From: Paenibacillus castaneae
GTDB taxonomy: Bacteria; Bacillota; Bacilli; Paenibacillales; Paenibacillaceae
Direction: 5' to 3'
DNA: 64,000 bases
NCBI RefSeq assembly: GCF_002884445.1
Contig: NZ_KZ614144.1
Span: 3,454,094 to 3,518,093, forward strand
The position numbers and the translations under genes are program-made. Each line of letters starts with the position of its first letter. Positions within the stretch are counted from its first letter, which is position 1. Shown in pieces: positions 9,061 to 18,170 of the stretch. The notes under the pieces are model-generated. The model did not search any database. It was not told where the DNA came from and saw only the letters and a list, made by a program, of their open reading frames with translations.

Positions 9061-9516
9061 CTAATACTTACATCGTACAATTGCTGCCAAAACAGTATTA
9101 TTGAAATAATCAACAAACATATTTTTAAATGGCATCTCATGATTGGGCTCAACACACAAATGAACGTTAACCGTCTTAAAAAATGGGATCTACACAAAAT
9201 AAACGAGCCTGCCGCACCCCAATCTGAATAGGTATCTGAATGCGCGTCATTTCCTTGACTGGTACTGGACTAACATTTCGAGCTCCCATGTAACTACCGC
9301 CGTTCAAAAACTTCTGTCCATTCCGCGCAAGACGCATCCATCACACGACATACGACATGTTCACGAGCCTCCAGCGGTACCTTATAGAAGGATTTATCCA
9401 TCCCAAGAGGTTCAAAAGGTTCTCCATCACATAACAAAATCAATATATGTTTGACCGCTTATTATTTCACCCAATACAATCATGGCCAGCGAGTAACCGT
9501 TTATGCATATCAGCAT
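9061..9516 (-). pseudogene. decayed gene with several frameshifts
   Basis: No intact frame, but consecutive protein-like segments read on the minus strand when frame is changed near 9430, 9300 and 9182: SLAMIVLGEIISGQTYIDFV, then DGEPFEPLGMDKSFYKVPLE through CAEWTEVF, then LNGGSYMGARNVSPVPVKEM and IQIPIQIGVRQARLFCVDP, then FKTVNVHLCVEPNHEMPFKN ending NTVLAAIVRCKY and a TAG at 9063-9061. A candidate ATG is at 9516. Total about 150 codons. The family is not recognised. The downstream terminator is intact, which argues for recent inactivation. Confidence 0.55.
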
Positions 9517-9542
9517 CCTAATTAGTCGGGCATAGCGGAATA

Positions 9543-10088
9543 TTAATTGGATTCCCAAACCCGCTCTATTGCAGTGTGGTCATTATCTATTCTTAATAGA
9601 TAAATATCTGGGTTTGTGATTCGTTTCCAATCCTCAAAACCAAAATCAGCATTGAAATGTTTAATGATCAAAGAGAGCAGCGCCCCGTGAGTTACTGCAC
9701 AAATTGTTTTTTCAGGTCTCTTCATCAAATCCTCGATGACATGTAATGCTCGTTCGGATGCTTCCTGTGAAGATTCTCCGCCTTCAAGCTTTAACTCATA
9801 ATCTGAATATGTCTTCTCTAATACTTCCAACCAATTTTCGATAGAACTTGTGCTCAATACTCTCTCTGCCAAGCGATCATCGATATGAATATTCCGACCC
9901 AAGCATTGACTTAACGGAATGATGGTTTGTACAGCTCTTTCAAATGGGCTTGATATTATATATTCGATCTCCTTATCCTGCAGATAAAGAGCCAATGCTT
10001 CCGCTTGCTGCTGCCCCTCTTTTGTTAGAGCGGCTTCAGGCTCTTGCCCGAGCGCTTTACAATGTCTAATCAAATAAATAGATTTCAT
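9543..10088 (-). CDS. histidine phosphatase family protein (phosphoglycerate mutase-like)
   Basis: 181 aa cytosolic phosphatase of the branch that forms a phospho-histidine intermediate. The catalytic motif is LIRHCKA (His9; RHC instead of the usual RHG), followed by SSPFERAVQT with the second Arg, Glu within LEGGESSQEA, and VTHGALLS with the second catalytic His. Substrate not predictable; close relatives are called YhfR- or CobC-like phosphatases, but no cobalamin gene is adjacent. RBS AAGGAGCAGCT precedes the ATG. Together with the hypothetical gene at 10123 it may form a pair (34-base gap). Confidence 0.85.
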   Translation of the reverse strand: MKSIYLIRHCKALGQEPEAALTKEGQQQAEALALYLQDKEIEYIISSPFERAVQTIIPLSQCLGRNIHIDDRLAERVLSTSSIENWLEVLEKTYSDYELKLEGGESSQEASERALHVIEDLMKRPEKTICAVTHGALLSLIIKHFNADFGFEDWKRITNPDIYLLRIDNDHTAIERVWESN

Positions 10089-10122
10089 AGCTGCTCCTTT
10101 CGTTTTTGTTTATTTGTTATTG

Positions 10123-10650
10123 CTAAAGAAGTCCTTTGATCAGATCAATATTGTTCTTAGCTCTCAGATTTAAAGCTCTCTTATCTTTAATTTGGAATAA
10201 GATCAGCTCATGTCCGGGATCAATAATTAACGGCTTTGCGATAATATCTTCCAACAGCAGTGCTGTAACCTTACAGGCTTCATGTAATTGTTCAATGGTG
10301 CATTTGCCCTTCACTAATTTAATGATTTCTATTATGTTTTCAGCGTACATGAGTTTCACCACACTATCGGAAGACATCAAATGACGAGTAGTAAAGCTAA
10401 TGACAGCATCCAAAATACGGCTATCCGGATTATTCTTTGCAATTGAAAGCAATTGATGTACAGCCTCCCAGCTTCTAATCGAAAGCTCACTTGTGCGCTG
10501 CACAATCATTTCCTCGAGCCAGATCGCCTCAGTATCCTTGGAAATCTCATACTTTTGGTATTCGTTATAATAACCAGCACGATGCATTTGAAAATAGCTG
10601 CCGTAATAAGCAGCAAACAGCTCCTTGGCTCTTTCATTATGGTCTTCCAT
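10123..10650 (-). CDS. hypothetical alpha-helical protein
   Basis: 175 aa, not recognised. GGAG 5 bases before the ATG. Predicted from composition to be all-helical and soluble, with amphipathic stretches (SWEAVHQLLSIAK, KLMYAENIIEIIKLVKGK) reminiscent of HEAT-type helical repeats. No signal peptide or catalytic motif visible. Probably co-transcribed with the downstream phosphatase. Confidence 0.7.
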   Translation of the reverse strand: MEDHNERAKELFAAYYGSYFQMHRAGYYNEYQKYEISKDTEAIWLEEMIVQRTSELSIRSWEAVHQLLSIAKNNPDSRILDAVISFTTRHLMSSDSVVKLMYAENIIEIIKLVKGKCTIEQLHEACKVTALLLEDIIAKPLIIDPGHELILFQIKDKRALNLRAKNNIDLIKGLL

Positions 10651-10693
10651 TTGGTCTCCGCCTTATCTATTTAAAAGTATGTTCTTAAGTTGC

Positions 10694-10719
10694 AAAAAAA
10701 AGGCCGTCCTGCAAGGACG
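10694..10719 (-). terminator. terminator of the MFS / serine hydrolase operon
   Basis: On the minus strand CGTCCT-TGC-AGGACG is followed by GGCC and a T-run, directly downstream of the serine hydrolase gene. Confidence 0.7.
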
Positions 10720-10745
10720 AATAACATGTCCATTGTCAAAACAGC

Positions 10746-11675
10746 CTATTTGAAAGCCGGAATGATATGCTCGAATATCAGATTCCTTGAGAGGATCGCA
10801 TCATTTCGTTTCGTCACTTCCTTGCGAATGACGATAACGAGCTCAAGCTCCGGTGAAATTAATAAATATTGACCGCCATGTCCGAAAGCAAAATAGCAAT
10901 CGACATGTCCATTATGGCTCTCCGGCGAATGCCACCAATGGAAACCATAACCGCCATAGATCGGCGGCTCATATTGAAGCAGCCCTCGATGATGAAGCTT
11001 AGTGGATTGTTGAACCCATTCAGATGAGAGAAGCTGTTTATCGTCCCAGCGGCCGTTCATGGCAAATAATAGCCCGAATTTGGCTAAATCTCTTCCATAT
11101 AGAAAAAGTCCCGTACCGCCTTCATTCACCCCAGCACGCTCCATCCAGCGTGCGCTGCGAAATTGAAGCGAATCAAATAAATGCTCTTTCGCGAACTGTA
11201 ATGCGGTCTTGCCTGTCGCCTTGGTCAATATGGCAGATAATAAATGAGAGCCTCCTGAATTATAAGTAAAGGCTGTTCCGGGTTCTGAAATTAACGGCTG
11301 CTCGAAAACAAAACGAACGGGATCTGCTGCCTGCTTAAATGTCTTATACGGCTTATCGAAATCGGGCCAATCAAAACCAGGCGTCATCGTAAGTAAATGT
11401 TTAATCGTTATTTCACTTAGGGCATCGCTTATTTCAACGGGATGCTCCAAATATTCCGTAATGGGCTGATCTACGCTCGTTAAGAAGCCTTTATCCAGTG
11501 CGACACCGATTAGTGCAGATAATATGCTTTTGGTACAGGAATAGAGCGGTCCAACCCTATCGCTTCCTCTGTCATGCCATTCAGCAATAAATTGCTGACC
11601 TTGAAGGACAATGACCGATTTCATTTTCCATTCTGTTAATTGCCTGCTCCAAGCCTCTAAATCCAAAGAACTCAT
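10746..11675 (-). CDS. serine hydrolase, beta-lactamase class C / penicillin-binding-protein-like
   Basis: 309 aa. Active-site set of the family: SCTKS (Ser46-x-x-Lys49), a Tyr-x-Asn in FTYNSGGSHLL, and the third motif as FGHGGQ. No signal peptide or membrane helix, so it is a cytosolic esterase or peptidase type rather than a secreted beta-lactamase. Ends in LIFEHIIPAFK. It starts 17 bases after the stop of the MFS exporter and shares its operon, which suggests the pair handles one compound (export plus hydrolysis), an inference only. Confidence 0.87.
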   Translation of the reverse strand: MSSLDLEAWSRQLTEWKMKSVIVLQGQQFIAEWHDRGSDRVGPLYSCTKSILSALIGVALDKGFLTSVDQPITEYLEHPVEISDALSEITIKHLLTMTPGFDWPDFDKPYKTFKQAADPVRFVFEQPLISEPGTAFTYNSGGSHLLSAILTKATGKTALQFAKEHLFDSLQFRSARWMERAGVNEGGTGLFLYGRDLAKFGLLFAMNGRWDDKQLLSSEWVQQSTKLHHRGLLQYEPPIYGGYGFHWWHSPESHNGHVDCYFAFGHGGQYLLISPELELVIVIRKEVTKRNDAILSRNLIFEHIIPAFK

Positions 11676-11692
11676 CCTCTAATCGACCTTTC

Positions 11693-13096
11693 CTAAGAAG
11701 CGTTTCTTTGCTGCTGTTCACCCTGTTCCAGCTTCGGCAATCCAAGTGCTAGAAGTAATACAACAATAGCTATCATTGCAATCCATATGAAGATCGTATG
11801 TAAGCTGGCTGCAAGCTCGGTTGGTAGTATTTTGTCCGCTTCTCCGGTATGAAGCAGCAAGCCGAACACGGTAATGCCAATGGTTTGGCCTAACGTTCGT
11901 ATGAAGTTATTGCTGGCCACCGCTGATCCGCGCAGTTCCCAGCCAACCGAGGATGATACAGCTACGGTAAGTGAAGTCAAAGACAAACCAAAAGACAAGC
12001 CGGCCATGAATACATAAATAATAAATAGCACTAACGAAGTTGAGGACGTCATAAGTGAAAATCCGAAGCCGCTTATTAGCAGAAAGCATGAACCTATTAC
12101 ACTTATGTAGCGTAGTCCTTTCTTCGCTATCCAATTACCCGCAAGAATTGAGCCCAGCGGCCAAGCGACCGAGAGCGGAATCATGAGAAGTCCTGAATAG
12201 GTAGCCGACTTTTGGTACACACCCTGTATCCATAATGGCAAATAAAATATAATGACAACAGTAATCACACAAAGCAGAAAGCTGACCAGATTCGCCATGC
12301 TGATCATCCGAATACGAAATAGCTCAAATGGAATAATCGGTTCCGGAGAGCGACGTTCGATGCCTACAAACAGGACAATAAATAAGATCGCCAAAGCGAA
12401 TAACAACGCAATAAGCCAATTAGGACTTCCCCCAGTCCCAGCATCTCGCAATAATGCCATAGCGTACAGGAAACAGAACATTCCGATGGAGAACGTAACG
12501 ATTCCTGGATAATCAATATGGCGCTTCTTCTTCTCAAAGGCTTCTCGCAGTGATGTTGACAATAAATAAATAGCAGCAATACCAAAGGGAAGATTCATAT
12601 AGAAGATCGCTCTCCATGAAATGAAATCAACCAACAGGCCGCCCATCAAAGGACCTGATATGCCTGCAATTCCCCAAATACTGGACATCCAGCCCTGTAC
12701 CTTAGCCCGCTGCTCGAAGGGATACAAATCTCCGATAACGGTGTACGGAATAGTCGTCAAAGCGCCTGCGCCCAGTCCCTGCAGCGCACGAAACCATATA
12801 AGCTGATCCATCGATTGTGCTAACCCGGACAACATGGAGCCTGCAAGAAAGATGATTGCTCCGATAATAAACAATCTCTTCCGTCCATATAAATCTGACA
12901 GCTTGCCATACACAGGGGTTGAAATAACTGTAGCCAGTAAATAAATAGATATTATCCAGCTGTATTGCTGGACGCCATTGAGCTCTCCAGTAATGCTGGG
13001 CATTGCGGTGCTGACGATGGTGCCTTCGATTGCTGCGAGGAATGTAGCGACAAATAAGGCAATGGTTACTTTACGGCGAGTTTGATTTGCGTTCAT
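11693..13096 (-). CDS. MFS multidrug exporter, DHA2 (EmrB/QacA) family
   Basis: 467 aa integral membrane protein with hydrophobic segments consistent with 14 helices, expected to extrude organic compounds using the proton gradient. Family motifs: first-helix FLAAIEGTIVSTAMPSI (motif D1), YGKLSDLYGRKRLF (motif A) and RALQGLGAGALTT (motif B), then WGIAGISGPLMGGLLVD (antiporter motif C). The tail after the last helix is short and charged. RBS AAAGGATAA before the ATG. First gene of a two-gene operon with a serine hydrolase. Confidence 0.9.
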   Translation of the reverse strand: MNANQTRRKVTIALFVATFLAAIEGTIVSTAMPSITGELNGVQQYSWIISIYLLATVISTPVYGKLSDLYGRKRLFIIGAIIFLAGSMLSGLAQSMDQLIWFRALQGLGAGALTTIPYTVIGDLYPFEQRAKVQGWMSSIWGIAGISGPLMGGLLVDFISWRAIFYMNLPFGIAAIYLLSTSLREAFEKKKRHIDYPGIVTFSIGMFCFLYAMALLRDAGTGGSPNWLIALLFALAILFIVLFVGIERRSPEPIIPFELFRIRMISMANLVSFLLCVITVVIIFYLPLWIQGVYQKSATYSGLLMIPLSVAWPLGSILAGNWIAKKGLRYISVIGSCFLLISGFGFSLMTSSTSLVLFIIYVFMAGLSFGLSLTSLTVAVSSSVGWELRGSAVASNNFIRTLGQTIGITVFGLLLHTGEADKILPTELAASLHTIFIWIAMIAIVVLLLALGLPKLEQGEQQQRNAS

Positions 13097-13181
13097 TGAT
13101 TATCCTTTCGACTTGCCATCTAACAAGAATAGAATGATTGAAATAATATCCTTCTATTATGAACGCTTGAGGCGTTAAATA

Positions 13182-13445
13182 TCAATGTACAAATTCAAAT
13201 TCATGAGTCCTAGCAGCACTTGCCTGTTTTTGAACGATAAACTCATTCGTACATAATCGTAAAATGAATGCAGGCCGTGAAGCATCGTCCGTCTGCCAAA
13301 ATTCGTTATTCGCAAATAACCGGCATAAAACTTGTTCGGCCATTTGACAAGCTGTTTGTTCTTCGACAAGCAATGTAACGCATAAATTATAACAAAGCGA
13401 TTCATACCTCCTTAAAGTATCAACCTTTTGCTGAAAATCCAACAT
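13182..13445 (-). CDS. small hypothetical protein with sigma-70 region-2-like composition
   Basis: 87 aa, MLDFQQKVDTLRRYESLCYN start, then LVEEQTACQMAEQVLCRLFA. The spacing of aromatic and Cys residues (YESLCYNLC, VLCRLF) recalls the first helices of RNA polymerase sigma factors, but the DNA-binding parts are absent. The ribosome site is weak (AAGGGGCGG, long spacing). Isolated gene. An overlapping frame (13175-13405) is less protein-like. Moderately sure it is real, unsure of function. Confidence 0.5.
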   Translation of the reverse strand: MLDFQQKVDTLRRYESLCYNLCVTLLVEEQTACQMAEQVLCRLFANNEFWQTDDASRPAFILRLCTNEFIVQKQASAARTHEFEFVH

Positions 13446-13521
13446 GACGACAGCCGCCCCTTCATACGCTTAAAAATCTATTCTTAAGTGTAATAGGTGT
13501 ATAGCGGTAATTAGTTACGAA

Positions 13522-13551
13522 TTGGTTAAAATGTAAACTTTCTTGTATGAT
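13522..13551 (+). promoter_or_regulatory. candidate sigma-A promoter of the DedA gene
   Basis: TTGGTT and TATGAT with 18-base spacing, about 100 bases before the DedA start. Confidence 0.4.
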
Positions 13552-13652
13552 GCTTGTATGGATGACGGTATCCTTTATGATTCGTTTGTGTTAATCTAGC
13601 TGAAGAAAACCATTTTATTTTTTTATTTATTGAAAGGTAAGGATGTTGCTAA

Positions 13653-14270
13653 GTGTATGATTTATTGCTGTCTATCATAGAAGAATTCGGTTACTTTGCT
13701 TTATTTCTTGTCCTATGCTTTGGCTTGATCGGGCTTCCTATACCGAATGAAGCGGTCATTATGACAGGCGGCGCTTTAGCGGAATCCGGTGTATTATCCT
13801 ACGTACCCGCTTATGTCATGACATTTTTAGGCATATGCTCCGCTATGACCTTTGGCTACAGTGTGGGTATATTTTCAGGAAGCAAGCTTTCCAAATGGTT
13901 TAGCAGCAAAAAAAATATAAGCAAATTTATGATCAAATCGGAGGATTTAAGTGATCGTTATGGCGGATATGCGCTGAGCATAAGCTTATGCCTTCCTTTC
14001 TTGCGGCATGTAACGCCCTATGTGATGGGTATGAATCGGATGCCCTATAAACGCTTCGCTCTCTTCGCTTATCCATCAGCATTCATATGGACACTTATTT
14101 ATTTCATTATTGGAACACTCGTCGGCGATAAAGTACAAGACCTTTCAGACCATATTTATCGTTATGGCGTATGGGTTATTTATGCACTAGCAGCTATTAT
14201 TTTAGGTTTTATCATGTATAAGCTGATTAAAGGCAAAGAAGAAAAGGATGGAATAGAAAAGCCGCTATAA
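13653..14270 (+). CDS. DedA family membrane protein (VTT/SNARE-associated domain)
   Basis: 205 aa inner-membrane protein of the family that includes undecaprenyl-phosphate and phospholipid translocases. GTG start with AAAGGTAAGG about 10 bases upstream. Family marks: GLPIPNEAVIMTGG in the first re-entrant region, SGSKLSKW, and FLRHVTPYVMGMNRMPY before the last helices. C terminus is short and charged (KGKEEKDGIEK). It stands alone between two terminators. Transport role is family knowledge; substrate unknown. Confidence 0.88.
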   Translation: MYDLLLSIIEEFGYFALFLVLCFGLIGLPIPNEAVIMTGGALAESGVLSYVPAYVMTFLGICSAMTFGYSVGIFSGSKLSKWFSSKKNISKFMIKSEDLSDRYGGYALSISLCLPFLRHVTPYVMGMNRMPYKRFALFAYPSAFIWTLIYFIIGTLVGDKVQDLSDHIYRYGVWVIYALAAIILGFIMYKLIKGKEEKDGIEKPL

Positions 14271-14285
14271 TCCTTTTATTAGAAG

Positions 14286-14317
14286 ACACCGTTCATTAGA
14301 TACGGTGTTTTTTTTTT
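14286..14317 (+). terminator. terminator of the DedA gene
   Basis: ACACCGT, a 9-base loop, ACGGTGT, then a T-run of about ten bases. Confidence 0.9.
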
Positions 14318-14388
14318 ATTAATTCAGCTTCGTTTATTCATTTTTGACTTCATTTATTGTATAATAACGCACAGTGTGAATCGGACCC

Positions 14389-14411
14389 GACTTTTCTGAG
14401 AGTGGAAAGTC
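14389..14411 (+). promoter_or_regulatory. inverted repeat in the leader of the SulP gene
   Basis: GACTTT(N11)AAAGTC lies between a TATAAT-like -10 (14360-14365) and the ribosome site. It could be an operator or an mRNA hairpin; no regulator is adjacent. Confidence 0.3.
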
Positions 14412-14445
14412 AACCTAATTATAGGAACAAGGAGGTTTCTTTCTT

Positions 14446-15897
14446 TTGCTTCAATCGATCAAACATAATTGGTTCTCCAATATCCGCGGTGATCTGTTAG
14501 CTGGTATTACCGTTGCATTAGCGCTCATCCCAGAATCCATCTCATTCTCGCTCATGGTGGGTGTTGGTCCAATGGTTGGACTATATGCATCCTTCTGTAT
14601 CGCTGTCATTACTGCTTTTTTTGGCGGCAGACCCGGAATGATTTCAGCCGCAACTGGGGCCATGGCTCTTATTATGGTTTCACTTGTCAAAGATCATGGC
14701 ATCGAGTATTTGTTCGCAGCTACCATTTTGGCAGGAGTATTACAATTTATTATGGGGGTATTAAAGCTCGGTAAGCTTGTGCAATTTATCCCTCAATCCG
14801 TTATGCTAGGTTTCGTCAATGCGTTAGGCATACTTATTTTCACTACACAACTGGTACACTTCGTTGGCGCATCTTGGATTATGTACACATTAGTCGGATT
14901 AACCTTATTAATTATTTACGTTTTCCCGAAATTCACGAAGGTTATCCCTTCTACGCTAGCGGCTATTATTATCGTATCCGTTATAGCGGTTATGATCGGC
15001 GGCGATCTCAAAACAGTTGATTATCGGGGCGCAATCGAAAGCACCCTTCCTACGCTTCATATTCCTGAAGTGTTGTTCTCCTTTGATGCATGGAAGATCA
15101 TTTTCCCTTATTCCTTATCTCTTGCAATTGTCGGCATATTGGAGTCTTTATTAACCGCTTCCGTTCTTGATGAGATTACCGATACGCCTAGCAACAAGAA
15201 CAAAGAGGTACGCGGCCAAGGGCTTGCTAACATCGTAACTGGCTTCTTCGGCGGCATGGCCGGCTGCGCCTTAATCGGACAATCGGTCATTAATATGAAA
15301 TCGGGAGGCCGAACAAGGCTGTCAACGCTTGTCTCGGGAGCCTTCCTGCTTTTTCTCATTATTGTTTTAAGCGATATGGTCAATAAAATTCCTATGGCAG
15401 CTTTAGTCGGAGTCATGATCATGGTAGCCATCAGCACATTTGATTGGAAATCTGTTTTTCAAATTCATAAGGTGCCCCGCACGGATGCTTTCATTATGAT
15501 CGTCACCGTCGTTATTGTGCTCTTTACTCATGATCTATCCAAAGGCGTTCTCGCAGGAGTCATTCTCAGTGCTCTGGTGTTCGTCGCAAAAAACACCAAA
15601 ATTCGTGTATTCACAACCAAAACGAATGCTACTCAACGAACTTATCAAATATCAGGACAATTGTTTTTTGGCACAACAAGCAGCTTTGTAACCCTGTTCG
15701 ATTATTCAAACGATCCGCGTCATATTACAATTGATTTCAGCAGCTCGCATGTTTGGGATCAATCCGCAGTGACGGCAATCGCTAAGGTGAAATCGAAATA
15801 CGAGCAGCTGGACAAGCAGGTTACGTTCATTGGACTCAATGAAGAGAGTAAGCGTATTATCAAAAATATTGGACTAACCTCATCCAGCGGAAAGTAA
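14446..15897 (+). CDS. SulP family inorganic anion transporter with STAS domain
   Basis: 483 aa. TTG start fixed by AAGGAGG 10 bases upstream. N-terminal hydrophobic domain opens with RGDLLAGITVALALIPESIS, the SulP signature, followed by about ten to fourteen helices. From about residue 390 a cytoplasmic STAS domain (QISGQLFFGTTSSFVTLFD, WDQSAVTAIAKV) ends the protein. Substrate could be sulfate, bicarbonate or another anion; members of this short bacterial group are often bicarbonate or sulfate transporters. No sulfur-assimilation genes nearby. Confidence 0.9.
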   Translation: MLQSIKHNWFSNIRGDLLAGITVALALIPESISFSLMVGVGPMVGLYASFCIAVITAFFGGRPGMISAATGAMALIMVSLVKDHGIEYLFAATILAGVLQFIMGVLKLGKLVQFIPQSVMLGFVNALGILIFTTQLVHFVGASWIMYTLVGLTLLIIYVFPKFTKVIPSTLAAIIIVSVIAVMIGGDLKTVDYRGAIESTLPTLHIPEVLFSFDAWKIIFPYSLSLAIVGILESLLTASVLDEITDTPSNKNKEVRGQGLANIVTGFFGGMAGCALIGQSVINMKSGGRTRLSTLVSGAFLLFLIIVLSDMVNKIPMAALVGVMIMVAISTFDWKSVFQIHKVPRTDAFIMIVTVVIVLFTHDLSKGVLAGVILSALVFVAKNTKIRVFTTKTNATQRTYQISGQLFFGTTSSFVTLFDYSNDPRHITIDFSSSHVWDQSAVTAIAKVKSKYEQLDKQVTFIGLNEESKRIIKNIGLTSSSGK

Positions 15898-15900
15898 CAA

Positions 15901-15951
15901 AGAAAGCTCATCCTTCCTTGCACGTTATGTGCTGGACAGGATGAGCTTTCT
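15901..15951. terminator. bidirectional terminator
   Basis: AGAAAGCTCATCCT and AGGATGAGCTTTCT arms between the convergent SulP and hypothetical genes. Confidence 0.85.
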
Positions 15952-15967
15952 TCATATTCGTATTCAT

Positions 15968-16237
15968 TTATTTTACAAGCTTTTCCTTAGCGGTATCCAC
16001 TAGGAAATCAAACAGCTCATCGTCCTCTTCCAGTAAATCCTCTAGAGCGAGCAGCTCCTCTTCCTTGCCCGACTCATGCAAGAAAAATAGGCCGTATCCC
16101 CATTCATTACCCTTCTTGCTGTGCAGAGTAATTTCATATTGATTCGCATGACCCTCGACTCCGAATTGCACCTTGCCTACATGTCCATCCTCTTTCGAAT
16201 ACGTCATTGAAGCATCTAGAACTTGAATATTAATCAC
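15968..16237 (-). CDS. small acidic hypothetical protein
   Basis: About 89 aa from a GTG at 16237, chosen because GAGGAAGGAAG lies just upstream; an ATG at 16261 would lie 5' of this ribosome site. Mixed alpha/beta sequence (VINIQVLDASMTYSKEDGHV) ending in a strongly acidic helix (LEDLLEEDDELFDFL). No signal peptide. Not recognised; conserved-hypothetical style of Bacillales. Confidence 0.65.
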   Translation of the reverse strand: MINIQVLDASMTYSKEDGHVGKVQFGVEGHANQYEITLHSKKGNEWGYGLFFLHESGKEEELLALEDLLEEDDELFDFLVDTAKEKLVK

Positions 16238-16316
16238 GTGTAATCTTCCTTCCTCTTCCATAAATTAACCGATAGACCTGCTTGTATAATCATACCACAG
16301 CCCGCCGTCAGAAGCA

Positions 16317-16892
16317 TTATGGATTAATCCTTTTACGTCTGGAATAAAAGAAGAATAGCACACTTAGTATAACGATAATTAGCGATAAGATAAGTATGTA
16401 TTGAAACACATTACCGTCTGCCTGATAAATCCCTTCATCAGCCTGCGGCGGCATTGAACCATTTCCAAGATAAGATACATGCTCGGCTGATTGGCTGTGA
16501 AGCATTGTTCCGCTGCAGAGGTTTACTTCTAGCGACTTGCCTGTATTTCTCGCATATACCAAATAGCGCTCGCCTTCCTTAAATCCAAAGGCACAGCTAT
16601 CTCCTCCTTCAGCAGTCAATACTTCCATATCAGACTTTACATGGCCCTTCCATACCTCATTAACTTGAAAGCTCACTTTGACTGGGTCAGCAGTAGATTT
16701 CAATAACGACATGGAGGAAGATTTGATAGCAGTTACGGTTCCTTCAAACACAGCGTCACTTCGATCCTTATACTCTTGAACGGTGTCTAATTGCACACAC
16801 GAGCATGCATGCGCATCAGTTGGAAAAATGATAAAGCTCCCTGCCACTATCAAGAACGACAGATAAGCGAAATACCATTGCATTCTTTTCAT
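16317..16892 (-). CDS. TIMP/netrin-like secreted membrane-anchored protein
   Basis: 191 aa. N-terminal signal peptide (YFAYLSFLIVAGSFIIFP) ending near DAHACSC, a Cys-x-Cys start typical of the tissue-inhibitor-of-metalloproteinase-like fold, in which the mature N-terminal Cys can chelate a metalloprotease zinc. The domain (DAVFEGTVTAI, VSFQVNEVWKG, GERYLVYA, NLCSGT) is followed by a low-complexity linker and a C-terminal transmembrane helix with the tail SRRKRINP, placing the domain outside the cell. GGGGGGA ribosome site. Function in bacteria is unknown. Confidence 0.75.
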   Translation of the reverse strand: MKRMQWYFAYLSFLIVAGSFIIFPTDAHACSCVQLDTVQEYKDRSDAVFEGTVTAIKSSSMSLLKSTADPVKVSFQVNEVWKGHVKSDMEVLTAEGGDSCAFGFKEGERYLVYARNTGKSLEVNLCSGTMLHSQSAEHVSYLGNGSMPPQADEGIYQADGNVFQYILILSLIIVILSVLFFFYSRRKRINP

Positions 16893-16969
16893 TTCAGTGT
16901 CCCCCCAGCATTTCTCTATAGTTGCTTTAATTAAGCCTTTAAGTTAAGACGTATAGACACTGGAAATAG

Positions 16970-17209
16970 TTGCTGCATAAAGAACGGCGTCTACAGAACG
17001 TGGTAAAGGACTGTACCACACCAAAACAAATTGCTGATAGGCTTCCGGAACAATGGGGAGATTTACCCCAAGTAAATCAGTCGCTTAAAGATTTTATGCG
17101 TGAAGGATTGATACAAACGAATCCCGTTATGCTCGGTATGTATCGATTAACCGCGGATGGCACGGCCTTAAAGGAGTTAGTGTGGAAAGAAAATATAGCA
17201 TTAGACTAG
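16970..17209 (+). CDS. small winged-helix-like hypothetical protein
   Basis: 79 aa from a TTG at 16970; the ribosome site is poor. Reads like a minimal winged helix: TTPKQIADRLPEQWGDLPQV (helix-turn-helix), then LKDFMREGLIQTNPVMLGMY and RLTADGTALKEL resembling recognition helix plus wing. Divergent from the TIMP-like gene. Existence likely but not certain. Confidence 0.45.
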   Translation: MLHKERRLQNVVKDCTTPKQIADRLPEQWGDLPQVNQSLKDFMREGLIQTNPVMLGMYRLTADGTALKELVWKENIALD

Positions 17210-17296
17210 ATATGCTGAGATATGCTGATCCAAGAGGCTTTTCAAATTATAATACCGTCAATATTCGTGAAATACGTATTAGACTGCCCAATCAAT

Positions 17297-17352
17297 AAAA
17301 ACAGCGGAGAGCCTTGGACGAAAAAAATTAAGTCCTAGACTGCCGCTGTTTT
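17297..17352. terminator. bidirectional terminator
   Basis: AAAACAGCGG and CCGCTGTTTT arms with an internal GGAC/GTCC stem, between the convergent small gene and the GNAT gene. Confidence 0.85.
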
Positions 17353-17371
17353 ATTGTGCCAACTCTACCCG

Positions 17372-17953
17372 TTAGCGTAGCGTCTTATGTAATGATCGGA
17401 ATTCATCTTCGAGAATAGCCATCGTGATCATATCATGAAATTCCCCATTCATATACAGAGCATCCCGCTGTAACCCTTCTCGTTTAAAACCGATTTTCTC
17501 GTAAACATGGATCGCTCGTGGGTTAAAAGTATAAACCTCTAAATAAACTCGATGCAGCTTTAACACGTTAAAGCTAACTCGAAGCATTTGGATCATAGCT
17601 TCCGTACCATAACCTTTACCTCGATGCTGATTCCCTTGAATTGCAATACGGATACTCGCGCTTCGGTTGATAGAATCGATTTCATTTAACACGACCTCGC
17701 CCAGCAGCTCGTTAGTTTTTTTCAATAGGATCACAAAATCAACACGATCGCTATTTATGACGCTGATTTTCCTAATCCAAGCGGCAATTTCATCACGGGT
17801 GAATTCTCTTTGTGAGCCCGTCAGCCGATTACTCTCAGGATCTTGTAAAAAAGTAAAGTAATCATCCAGATCGGACTCCTGAGCAAATCTCAAAAAAATA
17901 TCACGACCTTCGATTTGAATCTCTGCCAATTGCTCTGTCCAACTGCTAGTCAT
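17372..17953 (-). CDS. GNAT family N-acetyltransferase, RimJ/RimL type
   Basis: 193 aa. DIFLRFAQESDLDDYFTFLQ start, EVVLNEIDSINRSASI strand, then QHRGKGYGTEAM (acetyl-CoA pyrophosphate loop) and the RimL-like LHRVYLEVYTFNPRAIHVYE / KIGFKREG signature. Members acetylate protein N termini, polyamines or antibiotics. RBS GGAGGAACCGC. Stands alone. Confidence 0.88.
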   Translation of the reverse strand: MTSSWTEQLAEIQIEGRDIFLRFAQESDLDDYFTFLQDPESNRLTGSQREFTRDEIAAWIRKISVINSDRVDFVILLKKTNELLGEVVLNEIDSINRSASIRIAIQGNQHRGKGYGTEAMIQMLRVSFNVLKLHRVYLEVYTFNPRAIHVYEKIGFKREGLQRDALYMNGEFHDMITMAILEDEFRSLHKTLR

Positions 17954-18170
17954 TATGCGGTTCCTCCTTGATATTATTACAATCCCATATTACTTTATTT
18001 TACTATAGAGATCACAAGTAACTCATTACATGATCCTGCCATTAGCTTAATAAGTTAGTTTAATAAACAATTTGGGTCACGGAATCATGGGAGAATTCAG
18101 AATATGATATAACCACCAAAATAAAAGAAAGGGGATGCAACAAGTAATTAGTATTAATATAACAATAACT

